Shown piece by piece: positions 1 to 5,626 of a stretch of DNA of 6,150 nt. The stretch comes from Desulfurococcales archaeon (lineage in GTDB: Archaea > Thermoproteota > Thermoprotei_A > CAZTBM01 > SZUA-1508). The stretch covers positions 1-6,150 of the forward strand of contig DQVH01000069.1 of NCBI GenBank assembly GCA_015661855.1, given 5' to 3'. A program made the translations under genes and the position numbers. Every line of letters starts with the position of its first letter. The first letter of the stretch is position 1. The notes beneath the pieces were generated by a model that worked only from the letters and a program-made list of their open reading frames with translations, was not told where the DNA came from and did not search any database.

Positions 1-270
1 TGTTGTTGGATGGTGTTTTCATGGCTTATTTTTTAGGTTGGGGGCTGGTTTTTAAGTTTAGGTGTGTAGTTGAGTGTTCTGATTATGGTGGTAGCTATCT
101 TTGTTGCTGTTAGTTTGTGTCTAGTTTGTAGAGGGTGCTATCCGCTGGGGACGAAGTTTTGGAAACTTATGTTACTAGGGTGGGAGTTGAGTTTAGCTTT
201 TCTTCTGGTTGTGTAGTGTGTTCAAAAATGGGGGTGTTGGAGGGGTTTTTTAACTCATGTTTTAATGTTT
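1..270. other. Gene-free, strand-biased 3' flank of glpF
   Basis: No convincing gene is seen in this stretch. The + strand is very rich in G and T: I count about 87 G against 21 C. Read in the direction of the glpF transcript it is therefore C/A-rich and G-poor, the opposite of the purine-rich coding strands here. All frames are interrupted; the longest open stretch touching the left edge (3-110, plus) is short and has a low-complexity GT-driven composition. Small structures visible are a direct repeat TAGTTTGT (111-118 and 122-129) and a 6-bp inverted repeat AAGTTT/AAACTT (154-159 and 163-168, 3-nt loop). It is most likely an untranslated or intergenic region downstream of glpF; the left neighbour is outside the window. 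Confidence 0.6.
224..228 (-). terminator. Possible U-tract terminator of glpF
   Basis: On the minus strand a run of five T lies about 43 nt after the glpF stop codon, inside an otherwise A/C-rich sequence. Archaeal RNA polymerase can terminate at short U-tracts without a hairpin, and this is the only T-run of that length soon after glpF in the sense strand. The call rests only on the run and its position. Confidence 0.3.
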
Positions 271-1125
271 TTATTTGCTACTGCTTTTTAGGAAGAATGG
301 TCTTGTGAGGTACTGGTAGATAGCACCACCTATAATGCCGCCTACGATTGTGCTTAGGGATGGCATCCACCATAGTCCACGGGGTCCGGGGAATGCGACG
401 GGGCCCCATCCGGCAAAGTAGCAGAATATTCTTGGCCCAAGGTCTCTTGCTGGATTTAGTGCTGCCATTGATATTGGTGCTTCATATGCTACTAGAGCTG
501 CTACAACACCACCAATTATGGCTGGTGCTATTCCAGCAACCTTTGGTGCCATAGGGTTCTTCTCATCGGTTAAAGCGAATATCCACCATACTAGACATGC
601 TGTAATTACTGCTTCACTAAGGAACCATTGGAGTGGTGATACGGTATCCCAGCCCCATCCATTAGCTGTAGCGAAGGCTGGGTTGGGAGCGAACGTAAAG
701 AATATCATAGCACTTCTAGCACCTGATTCAGCAGGGGTAGCACCTATAGCTGACCTTATAATGCCGTTAACTTTCTCGAAATGCACTATTGCACCAGACC
801 AGACAGCATATAAGACTACGGTTGCAAAGAATGCTCCCAGTATCTGACATATAATGTATAGTGGAACCTTTCTTACAGGGAACTTTCTGTAAATAGTTAA
901 AGGTATAGTAACTGCTGGGTTAAGGTGGGCTCCAGAGACTCCACCAGCTGCATAGATAGCGAAAGTTACAGCAAAACCCCATAGTATAGCTACTCCGAAG
1001 AGATCGTAGCCTCCCGAGATTACAGCAACAACGACAGCTCCATTACCTAGAAACATTAGTATCCATGTACCAAGAAATTCATTAATGTACACTAGAAGGC
1101 CATTCCTCGACTTCATCACAATCAC
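271..1125 (-). CDS. glpF: Glycerol uptake facilitator (aquaglyceroporin, MIP family)
   Basis: Inner-membrane channel for passive glycerol entry. At 284 aa it matches the family length. Six hydrophobic helices plus two half-helices are evident; the first pore motif is N69-P70-A71 within GAHLNPAVT and the second is N224-P225-A226 within LNPARDLGPR. The Asp after NPAR is typical of glycerol-conducting members, as is the loop-C PNP (147-149). Aligned without gaps to E. coli GlpF as I remember it, the filter positions are W49, V212, A221 and R227, where E. coli has W, G, F and R. Starts possible are GTG 1125, GTG 1119 and ATG 1116; no ribosome-binding site precedes any of them. The A/T box at 1154-1161 predicts a transcript start near 1131, fitting a leaderless or 5-15 nt leader mRNA, so GTG 1125 and ATG 1116 are both possible. 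It is divergent from glpK, whose kinase step would pull glycerol in. Stop is TAA at 273-271. Confidence 0.95.
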   Translation of the reverse strand: MIVMKSRNGLLVYINEFLGTWILMFLGNGAVVVAVISGGYDLFGVAILWGFAVTFAIYAAGGVSGAHLNPAVTIPLTIYRKFPVRKVPLYIICQILGAFFATVVLYAVWSGAIVHFEKVNGIIRSAIGATPAESGARSAMIFFTFAPNPAFATANGWGWDTVSPLQWFLSEAVITACLVWWIFALTDEKNPMAPKVAGIAPAIIGGVVAALVAYEAPISMAALNPARDLGPRIFCYFAGWGPVAFPGPRGLWWMPSLSTIVGGIIGGAIYQYLTRPFFLKSSSK

Positions 1126-1194
1126 ACATTCTATATATGTAGTTGAGGGAAAAAAATATTTCCTTTTTCACGTATATCTCTCTAGGGTGGAAGA
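1126..1194. promoter_or_regulatory. Divergent glpF/glpK promoter region with one symmetric A/T box
   Basis: This 69-bp gap separates the two divergent genes. The best TATA-like element is AAATATTT (1154-1161), a perfect 8-bp palindrome, set inside a looser inverted repeat GGAAA (1148-1152) / TTTCC (1159-1163). Using the usual archaeal spacing of about 26-27 bp from box centre to start site, it predicts a plus-strand start near 1184 for glpK and a minus-strand start near 1131 for glpF, both just before the start codons. A second A/T stretch on the minus strand (1131-1139) lies too close to glpF: it would place the start inside the gene. Purine-rich (plus side) and AAGGA-like (minus side) sequences beside the box could act as BRE elements in either direction. 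No operator can be named. Confidence 0.55.
1185..1190 (+). promoter_or_regulatory. Weak ribosome-binding site for the GTG start of glpK
   Basis: GGGTGG ends 4 nt before GTG 1195. Only GGTG matches the core of the archaeal Shine-Dalgarno GAGGTGA, so it is weaker than the sites of the two downstream oxidoreductase genes. The predicted transcript start (about 1184) would leave it at the extreme 5' end of the mRNA. It supports GTG 1195 over the in-frame ATG at 1219. Confidence 0.45.
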
Positions 1195-2778
1195 GTGGCA
1201 GAAGAGAAAAAATATGTTATGGTTATAGATCAAGGTACAACAGGAACACGATGTATGCTATTCACTCATGACGGTCTACCTGTTCCTGGTGGATGGGCAT
1301 ACTACGAGCACGAGCAGATCTTCCCAAGACCTGGATGGGTTGAACACAACCCCCTCGAAATATGGGAGAAGACTAAGCTAGTAATTAAAGAGGTTATCGA
1401 GAAAACCAAGATTAACCCTAAAGAGATAGCTGCTATCGGTGTTACAAACCAGAGGGAAACAACAATCATATGGGATCCAAAGACTGGTAAACCTGTATAC
1501 AACGCTATTGTATGGCAGTGTAGAAGAACAGCTCCCCAAGTTGACTATCTTAGAAAGAACTACTTTAACGTAATCCAGGAGAAAACGGGTTTAGTACCCG
1601 ACCCATACTTCTCAAGTACTAAGATATGGTGGCTTCTAGACAATGTCCCTGGTCTACGTGAGAGAGCTAAGAAGGGTGAAGTAGTATTTGGTACAATAGA
1701 TACATGGATTATCTGGAATCTAACAAGGGGAGGTAAAGATGTTCTAACTCCAGAGAGGTATGGTGCTCACATTATAGACTACAGTAATGCCTCAAGAACT
1801 ATGATCTTCAACATACATAAACTCGACTGGGACGATGAACTACTAGAGATACAGGGTAAGATACCACGTGAAATACTCCCCCTCCCAAGACCATCAAGTG
1901 ATAAGGAGATATACGGCTATACGGGACCTGAAGTCTCAAAACTACTTGGTGGAGTAGAGGTACCAGTATGTGGTGATGCAGGAGACCAGCAGGCTGCACT
2001 ATTTGGGCAAGTCGGATTCGATATAGGAGATATAAAGTGTACTTATGGTACTGGTAACTTCATCCTAATGAATATAGGAGATAAACCTATTAAATCTAAA
2101 CATAACCTACTAACCACTATCTACTACAGTTTAGAGAAGGGTAAGGCTGTATACGCTCTAGAAGGAAGTATATTCATTACTGGAGCAGCTATTCAGTGGA
2201 TACGTGATGGACTAAAACTGATAGAGGTATCACCTGAAATAAACCCATTAGCAGAAGCAGCTCCTGATACTGGAGGAGTATACTTTGTACCAGCTTTTGT
2301 AGGTTTAGGTGCACCATACTGGGATATGTATGCAAGAGGACTCATAATAGGTATAACGAGAGGTACTGAGAGAAAACATATAGCACGAGCCTGCTTAGAG
2401 GCTATAGCCTATCTAACACGCGATGTAATTGAGGCAATGATAGCTGATACTGGAATGAAGATTACAAAGCTAAAAGTTGATGGAGGTGCTGCAAAAAGCG
2501 ACTTCCTAATGCAATTCCAGGCAGACATACTTAACGTAGAAGTGTGGAGACCAGTAGTATTCGAAACAACCTCTCTCGGTGTAGCATACCTTGCAGGACT
2601 AGCTGTCGGCTTCTGGAAGAACCTAGATGAGATAAGGAAGAACTGGAGAGTTGAACGTATATTCAAGCCGAGAATGGATCCTGAGAGGAGAGAAAGACTA
2701 TACAAGGGCTGGAAGGCTGCTGTAAAGCGTGCTCTAGGCTGGGCTAAGGAGGTTCCATGGGCATACGGTCTTAAATAG
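1195..2778 (+). CDS. glpK: Glycerol kinase (FGGY family)
   Basis: Cytoplasmic enzyme: ATP + glycerol gives sn-glycerol 3-phosphate + ADP, trapping the glycerol that enters through the divergently encoded GlpF. It is a full-length, near-canonical GlpK of 527 aa (typical about 500). Visible landmarks are the N-terminal phosphate-binding DQGTTG (12-17), the glycerol contacts R87-E88 in TNQRETT, W107 in IVWQCRR and Y138 in DPYFS, catalytic D264 in AGDQQAALFGQ, YGTG (284-287), GLGAPYWD (370-377) and the C-terminal FGGY signature beginning GGAAKSDFLMQF (430-441). About ten extra residues sit around 179-192, before DYSNASRT, compared with E. coli. At the E. coli fructose-1,6-bisphosphate loop (GGKGGTR) the sequence is LLGGVE, with E255 where the Arg stands, so that allosteric site looks absent. 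GTG 1195 is chosen because MAEEKKYV aligns with E. coli MTEKKYIV. Stop is TAG. Identification is very secure. Confidence 0.98.
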   Translation: MAEEKKYVMVIDQGTTGTRCMLFTHDGLPVPGGWAYYEHEQIFPRPGWVEHNPLEIWEKTKLVIKEVIEKTKINPKEIAAIGVTNQRETTIIWDPKTGKPVYNAIVWQCRRTAPQVDYLRKNYFNVIQEKTGLVPDPYFSSTKIWWLLDNVPGLRERAKKGEVVFGTIDTWIIWNLTRGGKDVLTPERYGAHIIDYSNASRTMIFNIHKLDWDDELLEIQGKIPREILPLPRPSSDKEIYGYTGPEVSKLLGGVEVPVCGDAGDQQAALFGQVGFDIGDIKCTYGTGNFILMNIGDKPIKSKHNLLTTIYYSLEKGKAVYALEGSIFITGAAIQWIRDGLKLIEVSPEINPLAEAAPDTGGVYFVPAFVGLGAPYWDMYARGLIIGITRGTERKHIARACLEAIAYLTRDVIEAMIADTGMKITKLKVDGGAAKSDFLMQFQADILNVEVWRPVVFETTSLGVAYLAGLAVGFWKNLDEIRKNWRVERIFKPRMDPERRERLYKGWKAAVKRALGWAKEVPWAYGLK

Positions 2779-2785
2779 CATTACC

Positions 2786-2800
2786 GTTTAAACCGTAAAC
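2786..2800. repeat. Short inverted repeat GTTTA/TAAAC between glpK and glpA
   Basis: Arms GTTTA (2786-2790) and TAAAC (2796-2800) are separated by 5 nt. The left part also forms the 8-bp palindrome GTTTAAAC (2786-2793), and ACCGT is directly repeated at 2783-2787 and 2792-2796. It starts 7 nt after the glpK stop. It is short enough to be chance, but it sits next to a better palindrome and could be part of a compound operator or an mRNA 3' structure. Confidence 0.3.
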
Positions 2801-2802
2801 AA

Positions 2803-2817
2803 CGTCTTTAAAAGACG
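2803..2817. promoter_or_regulatory. Perfect palindrome CGTCTTT-A-AAAGACG, candidate operator upstream of glpA
   Basis: Two perfect 7-bp arms surround a single A, in the 79-bp non-coding gap between glpK and glpA. It lies about 13 bp upstream of the TATA-like box at 2830-2839 and some 50 bp upstream of the predicted glpA transcript start, a position suited to an activator or a dimeric regulator. No T-run follows directly, which argues against a simple terminator hairpin. No regulator gene is present in the window, so the binding protein is unknown. Confidence 0.4.
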
Positions 2818-2820
2818 AAT

Positions 2821-2839
2821 CCAAAATACTTTTTTAAAA
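2821..2839 (+). promoter_or_regulatory. Predicted promoter (BRE/TATA-like) of the glpA unit
   Basis: TTTTTTAAAA (2830-2839) is a TATA-like element preceded by an A-rich BRE-like sequence (2821-2829). The normal archaeal spacing predicts transcription from about 2861-2862, 5-6 nt before ATG 2867, i.e. an essentially leaderless mRNA; no ribosome-binding site precedes the gene, which fits. The six T at 2830-2835 could also terminate the glpK transcript, so the element may serve both ends. Confidence 0.5.
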
Positions 2840-2857
2840 CTCCCCAAATAACTCGGG

Positions 2858-4372
2858 TTGATATTTATGAGGAGGTACCGAGTTATCATAATTGGAGCGG
2901 GTATTGTAGGTTCCTCTATTGCTCGTGTACTAAGTATGTATGAAAATCTTGAAGTACATGTTGTAGAGAAGGAAGTTGATGTTGGATGGGGGAGTTCAAA
3001 AGCTAATACATCAATAATACATCCAGGGCATGAGGAGGATCCTGAAAAACATCCTCTACGAGCGAAACTGTGTGTACAAGGTAATAGGCTATGGAGGCAG
3101 TGGGTTAAAGAGCTAGATATACCCTTCAAATTCCCTGGAGAATTAATGGTAGCCTTTAGCGATGAAGAGTTGAAGAGAGCTAAAAAGTACATAGAGTTAG
3201 CGAGGAAGAATAAGGTTCCCGGAGTTAAACTGTTAACTGATAGGAGGGAGCTTGAACTACTAGAGCCAAATATATCTCAGAATGCTGTAGGTGCTGTATG
3301 GGCGCCTACAGCAGGCCAAATAAACCCAATACAGGCGGTAATAGCCCTTATAGAGAATAGTGTTGATAATGGAGTAAAACTTCATGTAGAAACTAAGGTT
3401 GAGAAAGTAGTAGTTAAGAATGGTGTAGTGAAGGGTGTTGAAACGAATAGAGGTTTTATGGAGGCTGATATAGTAATAAATGCTGCAGGCTTATATGCAG
3501 ATGAAATCTCTAAAACAGCAGGTGTTGATGGATTCTCTATACGTCCACGAAAGGGAGAATACTATATATTCGATCCTCTAGCTGAACCTAAGGTTACTAG
3601 GATAATCCATCCAGTTCCAACACCGATTACTAAGGGAGTCTACGTTATTACAACTACTGAAGGCAATTTAATGATAGGTCCAACAGCTGTAGATCTCCCA
3701 GAGGAGGCTAAGGAGGATAAGAGTGTAACATTTGAGGGACTAGATTTCGTATGGAAGGAGGCTCAAAGACTAGTTAAAAAGCTACCACCTAAAACTATGG
3801 TTATTAGAGTGTTTGCTGGATTAAGACCTGAACCTCCAGACGGCCGATACATAATAAAAGCGTACGATAACCCCTGGGGCTTCATTAATGTAGCTGGAAT
3901 AAGATCCCCCGGTCTCACTTCAGCACCAGCTATAGCTTACTACGTAAGGGATCTAATAGAGAAAGAGCTAGATATAAAGCTTGAGAAGAAGAAATCCTGG
4001 AATCCATACAGAAAGGCTATTACAAGACTTAGAGATCTAAGCTGGGAGGAGCAGAAAGCACTAGCCACCAAGAACCCCCTATACGGATGGATAATATGTG
4101 AGTGTATGAAGGTGTCAGCAGCTGAAATAATTGAAGCTGTTAAGAGGATGAAGAAGATAGGTATAAAAACTATAAGTCTCGATGGAATAAAGTTTAGATC
4201 TCTAGCTATGATGGGTAGGGATCAGGGTGGTCTATGTAGAGTACGTATAGCGGTATTACTGCAGAAGGAGTTTGGAATTCCACTATGGGATTTAATGGTG
4301 AAAGGTTTAAACACAAATTATGCAATTGGCGATATAAAAATGCTTAGAAGAGGTCAAACAGCTGAGAGGTGA
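2858..4372 (+). CDS. glpA: Glycerol-3-phosphate dehydrogenase, FAD-binding, with C-terminal BFD-like [2Fe-2S] domain
   Basis: Oxidises sn-glycerol 3-phosphate to dihydroxyacetone phosphate. The given start is TTG 2858 (504 aa), but ATG 2867 (501 aa, MRRYRVIIIGAG) is more likely: the predicted transcript starts near 2861, downstream of the TTG. Numbering from ATG: Rossmann FAD motif G10-A-G12-I-V-G15; GlpA-like block SSKANTSIIHPGH (43-55); NAAG (205-208); AGLRPEPPDGRYII (317-330); GIRSPGLTSAPAIA (344-357). The C-terminal 95 residues form a BFD-like iron-sulfur domain with C411-E-C413 and GRDQGGLC (450-457). The family normally reads GRCQGGxC there, so D452 stands where the third cluster Cys is expected and C457 is the fourth. 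No transmembrane segment or signal peptide is seen. The next gene begins 6 nt after its stop. A related amine or hydroxy-acid dehydrogenase of the same fold is possible, but the glpF/glpK context strongly favours GlpA. Confidence 0.93.
   Translation: MIFMRRYRVIIIGAGIVGSSIARVLSMYENLEVHVVEKEVDVGWGSSKANTSIIHPGHEEDPEKHPLRAKLCVQGNRLWRQWVKELDIPFKFPGELMVAFSDEELKRAKKYIELARKNKVPGVKLLTDRRELELLEPNISQNAVGAVWAPTAGQINPIQAVIALIENSVDNGVKLHVETKVEKVVVKNGVVKGVETNRGFMEADIVINAAGLYADEISKTAGVDGFSIRPRKGEYYIFDPLAEPKVTRIIHPVPTPITKGVYVITTTEGNLMIGPTAVDLPEEAKEDKSVTFEGLDFVWKEAQRLVKKLPPKTMVIRVFAGLRPEPPDGRYIIKAYDNPWGFINVAGIRSPGLTSAPAIAYYVRDLIEKELDIKLEKKKSWNPYRKAITRLRDLSWEEQKALATKNPLYGWIICECMKVSAAEIIEAVKRMKKIGIKTISLDGIKFRSLAMMGRDQGGLCRVRIAVLLQKEFGIPLWDLMVKGLNTNYAIGDIKMLRRGQTAER
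4366..4372 (+). promoter_or_regulatory. Strong ribosome-binding site overlapping the glpA stop codon
   Basis: GAGGTGA is a perfect match to the archaeal anti-Shine-Dalgarno complement. It ends on the TGA stop of glpA and lies 6 nt before ATG 4379. This fixes the start of the next gene and indicates translation of both from one mRNA. Confidence 0.85.
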
Positions 4373-4378
4373 AGTAGA

Positions 4379-5626
4379 ATGCTAAACTACGATGTTGTAG
4401 TTATAGGTGGAGGTCCAGCTGGATTAGCAGCTGCTATTAAAGCTAAAGAGTTAAACCTCAAAACCCTCCTCATAGAGAATACTGATAAACTGGGAGGCAT
4501 CCCTCTACAATGTATACATCCAGGATTTGGACTACACTACTTTAAGGAGGATCTAACTGGTACCGAGTACATATACAGGTTTATAGATAAAGCTGAGAAG
4601 ATAGGTTTAGAGTATAAGCTACGTACCTACGTATTAAACGTTGATGTTATAGCTCATAACGAGAAAATAGTTAAAGCTCTATCACCTGAAGGCCCATTAG
4701 AGATAAACACTAAAACAATCATATACGCAGCTGGAGCTCGTGAGAGACAACTATTTGAATTAAACATTGTAGGTGATAGACCTAGTGGAATCTATACAGC
4801 AGGAGAAGCACAAGCTATGATGGACTTATACGGTGTACTACCGGGGAAGAACATTCTAATTATCGGTTCAGGTGATGTAGGTTTAATAATGGCTAGAAGG
4901 TTTGCACTTGAAGGAGCTAAAGTGCTAGCTGTAGTTGAAATAATGCCTTGGCCTGGAGGGTTAACTAGAAATATTGTTCAATGTCTTGAGGACTACAATA
5001 TACCCTTACTTCTAAGCCATGCAGTAATAAAAGTGTATGGTAGGGAGAGAGTGGAGAAAGCGGTTATCGCTCAAGTAGATGAGAATCTAAAACCAATTCC
5101 AGGTACTGAAAGGGAGATTGCATGTGATACAATTATAATATCAGCTGGACTAATACCTAACGTTGAGTTATTGGAGAGAATGGGGGTAGTAATGGATCCT
5201 AGTACTAGAGGTCCAAAAGTAAACGATCTCTATGAAACCTCTATTCCAGGTGTATTTGCTGCAGGTAACGCTCTCGTAATAAACGATCTCGTTGACCACG
5301 TGTCCGAGCAGGGTGAGAAAGCAGCAGAGGGAGCTAAAATATTCATTGAAAACGATGGTATACCTCCAACTGAGTGGAAGCCTGTAGTTAAGGGTAGAAA
5401 TGTGAGACTAGTAGTACCACACTACATAAGTGGAGAAAGAGATGTTAGATTATACATTAGAGTACAGAAGCCTGAGAAGAAAGTCTACGTACACATTCCA
5501 GAGATAGACAAGAAGATACCTAAACCTGCAGTTCTACCTGCTGAAATGATTGTAGTTGATCTAAAGAAGCATGAGTTAAGAGATGTTAAGGAGAAACTAA
5601 CTATAGAGGTGAAACCGTATGAGTGA
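4379..5626 (+). CDS. FAD/NAD(P)-dependent oxidoreductase, partner of GlpA
   Basis: Two-dinucleotide-binding flavoprotein of the pyridine nucleotide-disulfide oxidoreductase fold, 415 aa. The FAD motif is G10-G-G12-P-A-G15, with AAGAR (117-121) and the second FAD signature IPGVFAAGNAL (289-299). An inserted NAD-type Rossmann unit has G163-S-G165-D-V-G168, followed at the end of its second strand by E187 (VVEIMP), suggesting NAD rather than NADP. A single Cys, C45, lies in LGGIPLQCIHPGFG; there is no CxxC or CxxxxC redox pair. Residues from about 335 form a beta-rich C-terminal domain. It occupies the place of E. coli glpB but, as far as I can judge, belongs to the family found beside glpA and a DUF1667 gene in Thermotoga and Firmicutes, so no symbol is given. 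It probably relays electrons from GlpA to NAD or another acceptor; the direction is unknown. It is cytoplasmic and overlaps the next gene by 8 nt. Confidence 0.86.
   Translation: MLNYDVVVIGGGPAGLAAAIKAKELNLKTLLIENTDKLGGIPLQCIHPGFGLHYFKEDLTGTEYIYRFIDKAEKIGLEYKLRTYVLNVDVIAHNEKIVKALSPEGPLEINTKTIIYAAGARERQLFELNIVGDRPSGIYTAGEAQAMMDLYGVLPGKNILIIGSGDVGLIMARRFALEGAKVLAVVEIMPWPGGLTRNIVQCLEDYNIPLLLSHAVIKVYGRERVEKAVIAQVDENLKPIPGTEREIACDTIIISAGLIPNVELLERMGVVMDPSTRGPKVNDLYETSIPGVFAAGNALVINDLVDHVSEQGEKAAEGAKIFIENDGIPPTEWKPVVKGRNVRLVVPHYISGERDVRLYIRVQKPEKKVYVHIPEIDKKIPKPAVLPAEMIVVDLKKHELRDVKEKLTIEVKPYE
5606..5612 (+). promoter_or_regulatory. Strong ribosome-binding site of the DUF1667 gene
   Basis: A second perfect GAGGTGA, again exactly 6 nt before the ATG (5619), placed inside the end of the preceding gene. 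The same spacing as at 4366-4372 supports balanced, coupled synthesis of the partner subunits and confirms this start. Confidence 0.85.

Noticed and set aside
3..110. Open frame touching the left edge on the plus strand
   Set aside because: Only 36 codons before a stop, GT-driven low-complexity composition and no recognisable protein pattern; it may be the chance product of the strand bias.
228..245. G-rich run resembling a G-quadruplex
   Set aside because: Runs are uneven (G5, G2, G4), allowing at most a two-tetrad structure, and the whole flank is G-rich by bias.
676..684. Third NPA-like tripeptide in GlpF (residues 148-150)
   Set aside because: It falls in loop C, where E. coli GlpF has a conserved PNP; it is not a pore half-helix.
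348..847. Plus-strand open frames antisense to glpF
   Set aside because: They lie wholly opposite a well-supported channel gene with both NPA motifs, and their translations look like antisense of that gene.
1131..1139. A/T-rich CATATATAG on the minus strand as the glpF TATA box
   Set aside because: Normal spacing would start transcription near 1108, downstream of every plausible glpF start codon.
2409..3192. Minus-strand open frames opposite glpK and the start of glpA
   Set aside because: Low-complexity Ser/Leu/Ile-rich translations antisense to highly conserved enzymes; no promoter or ribosome-binding site.
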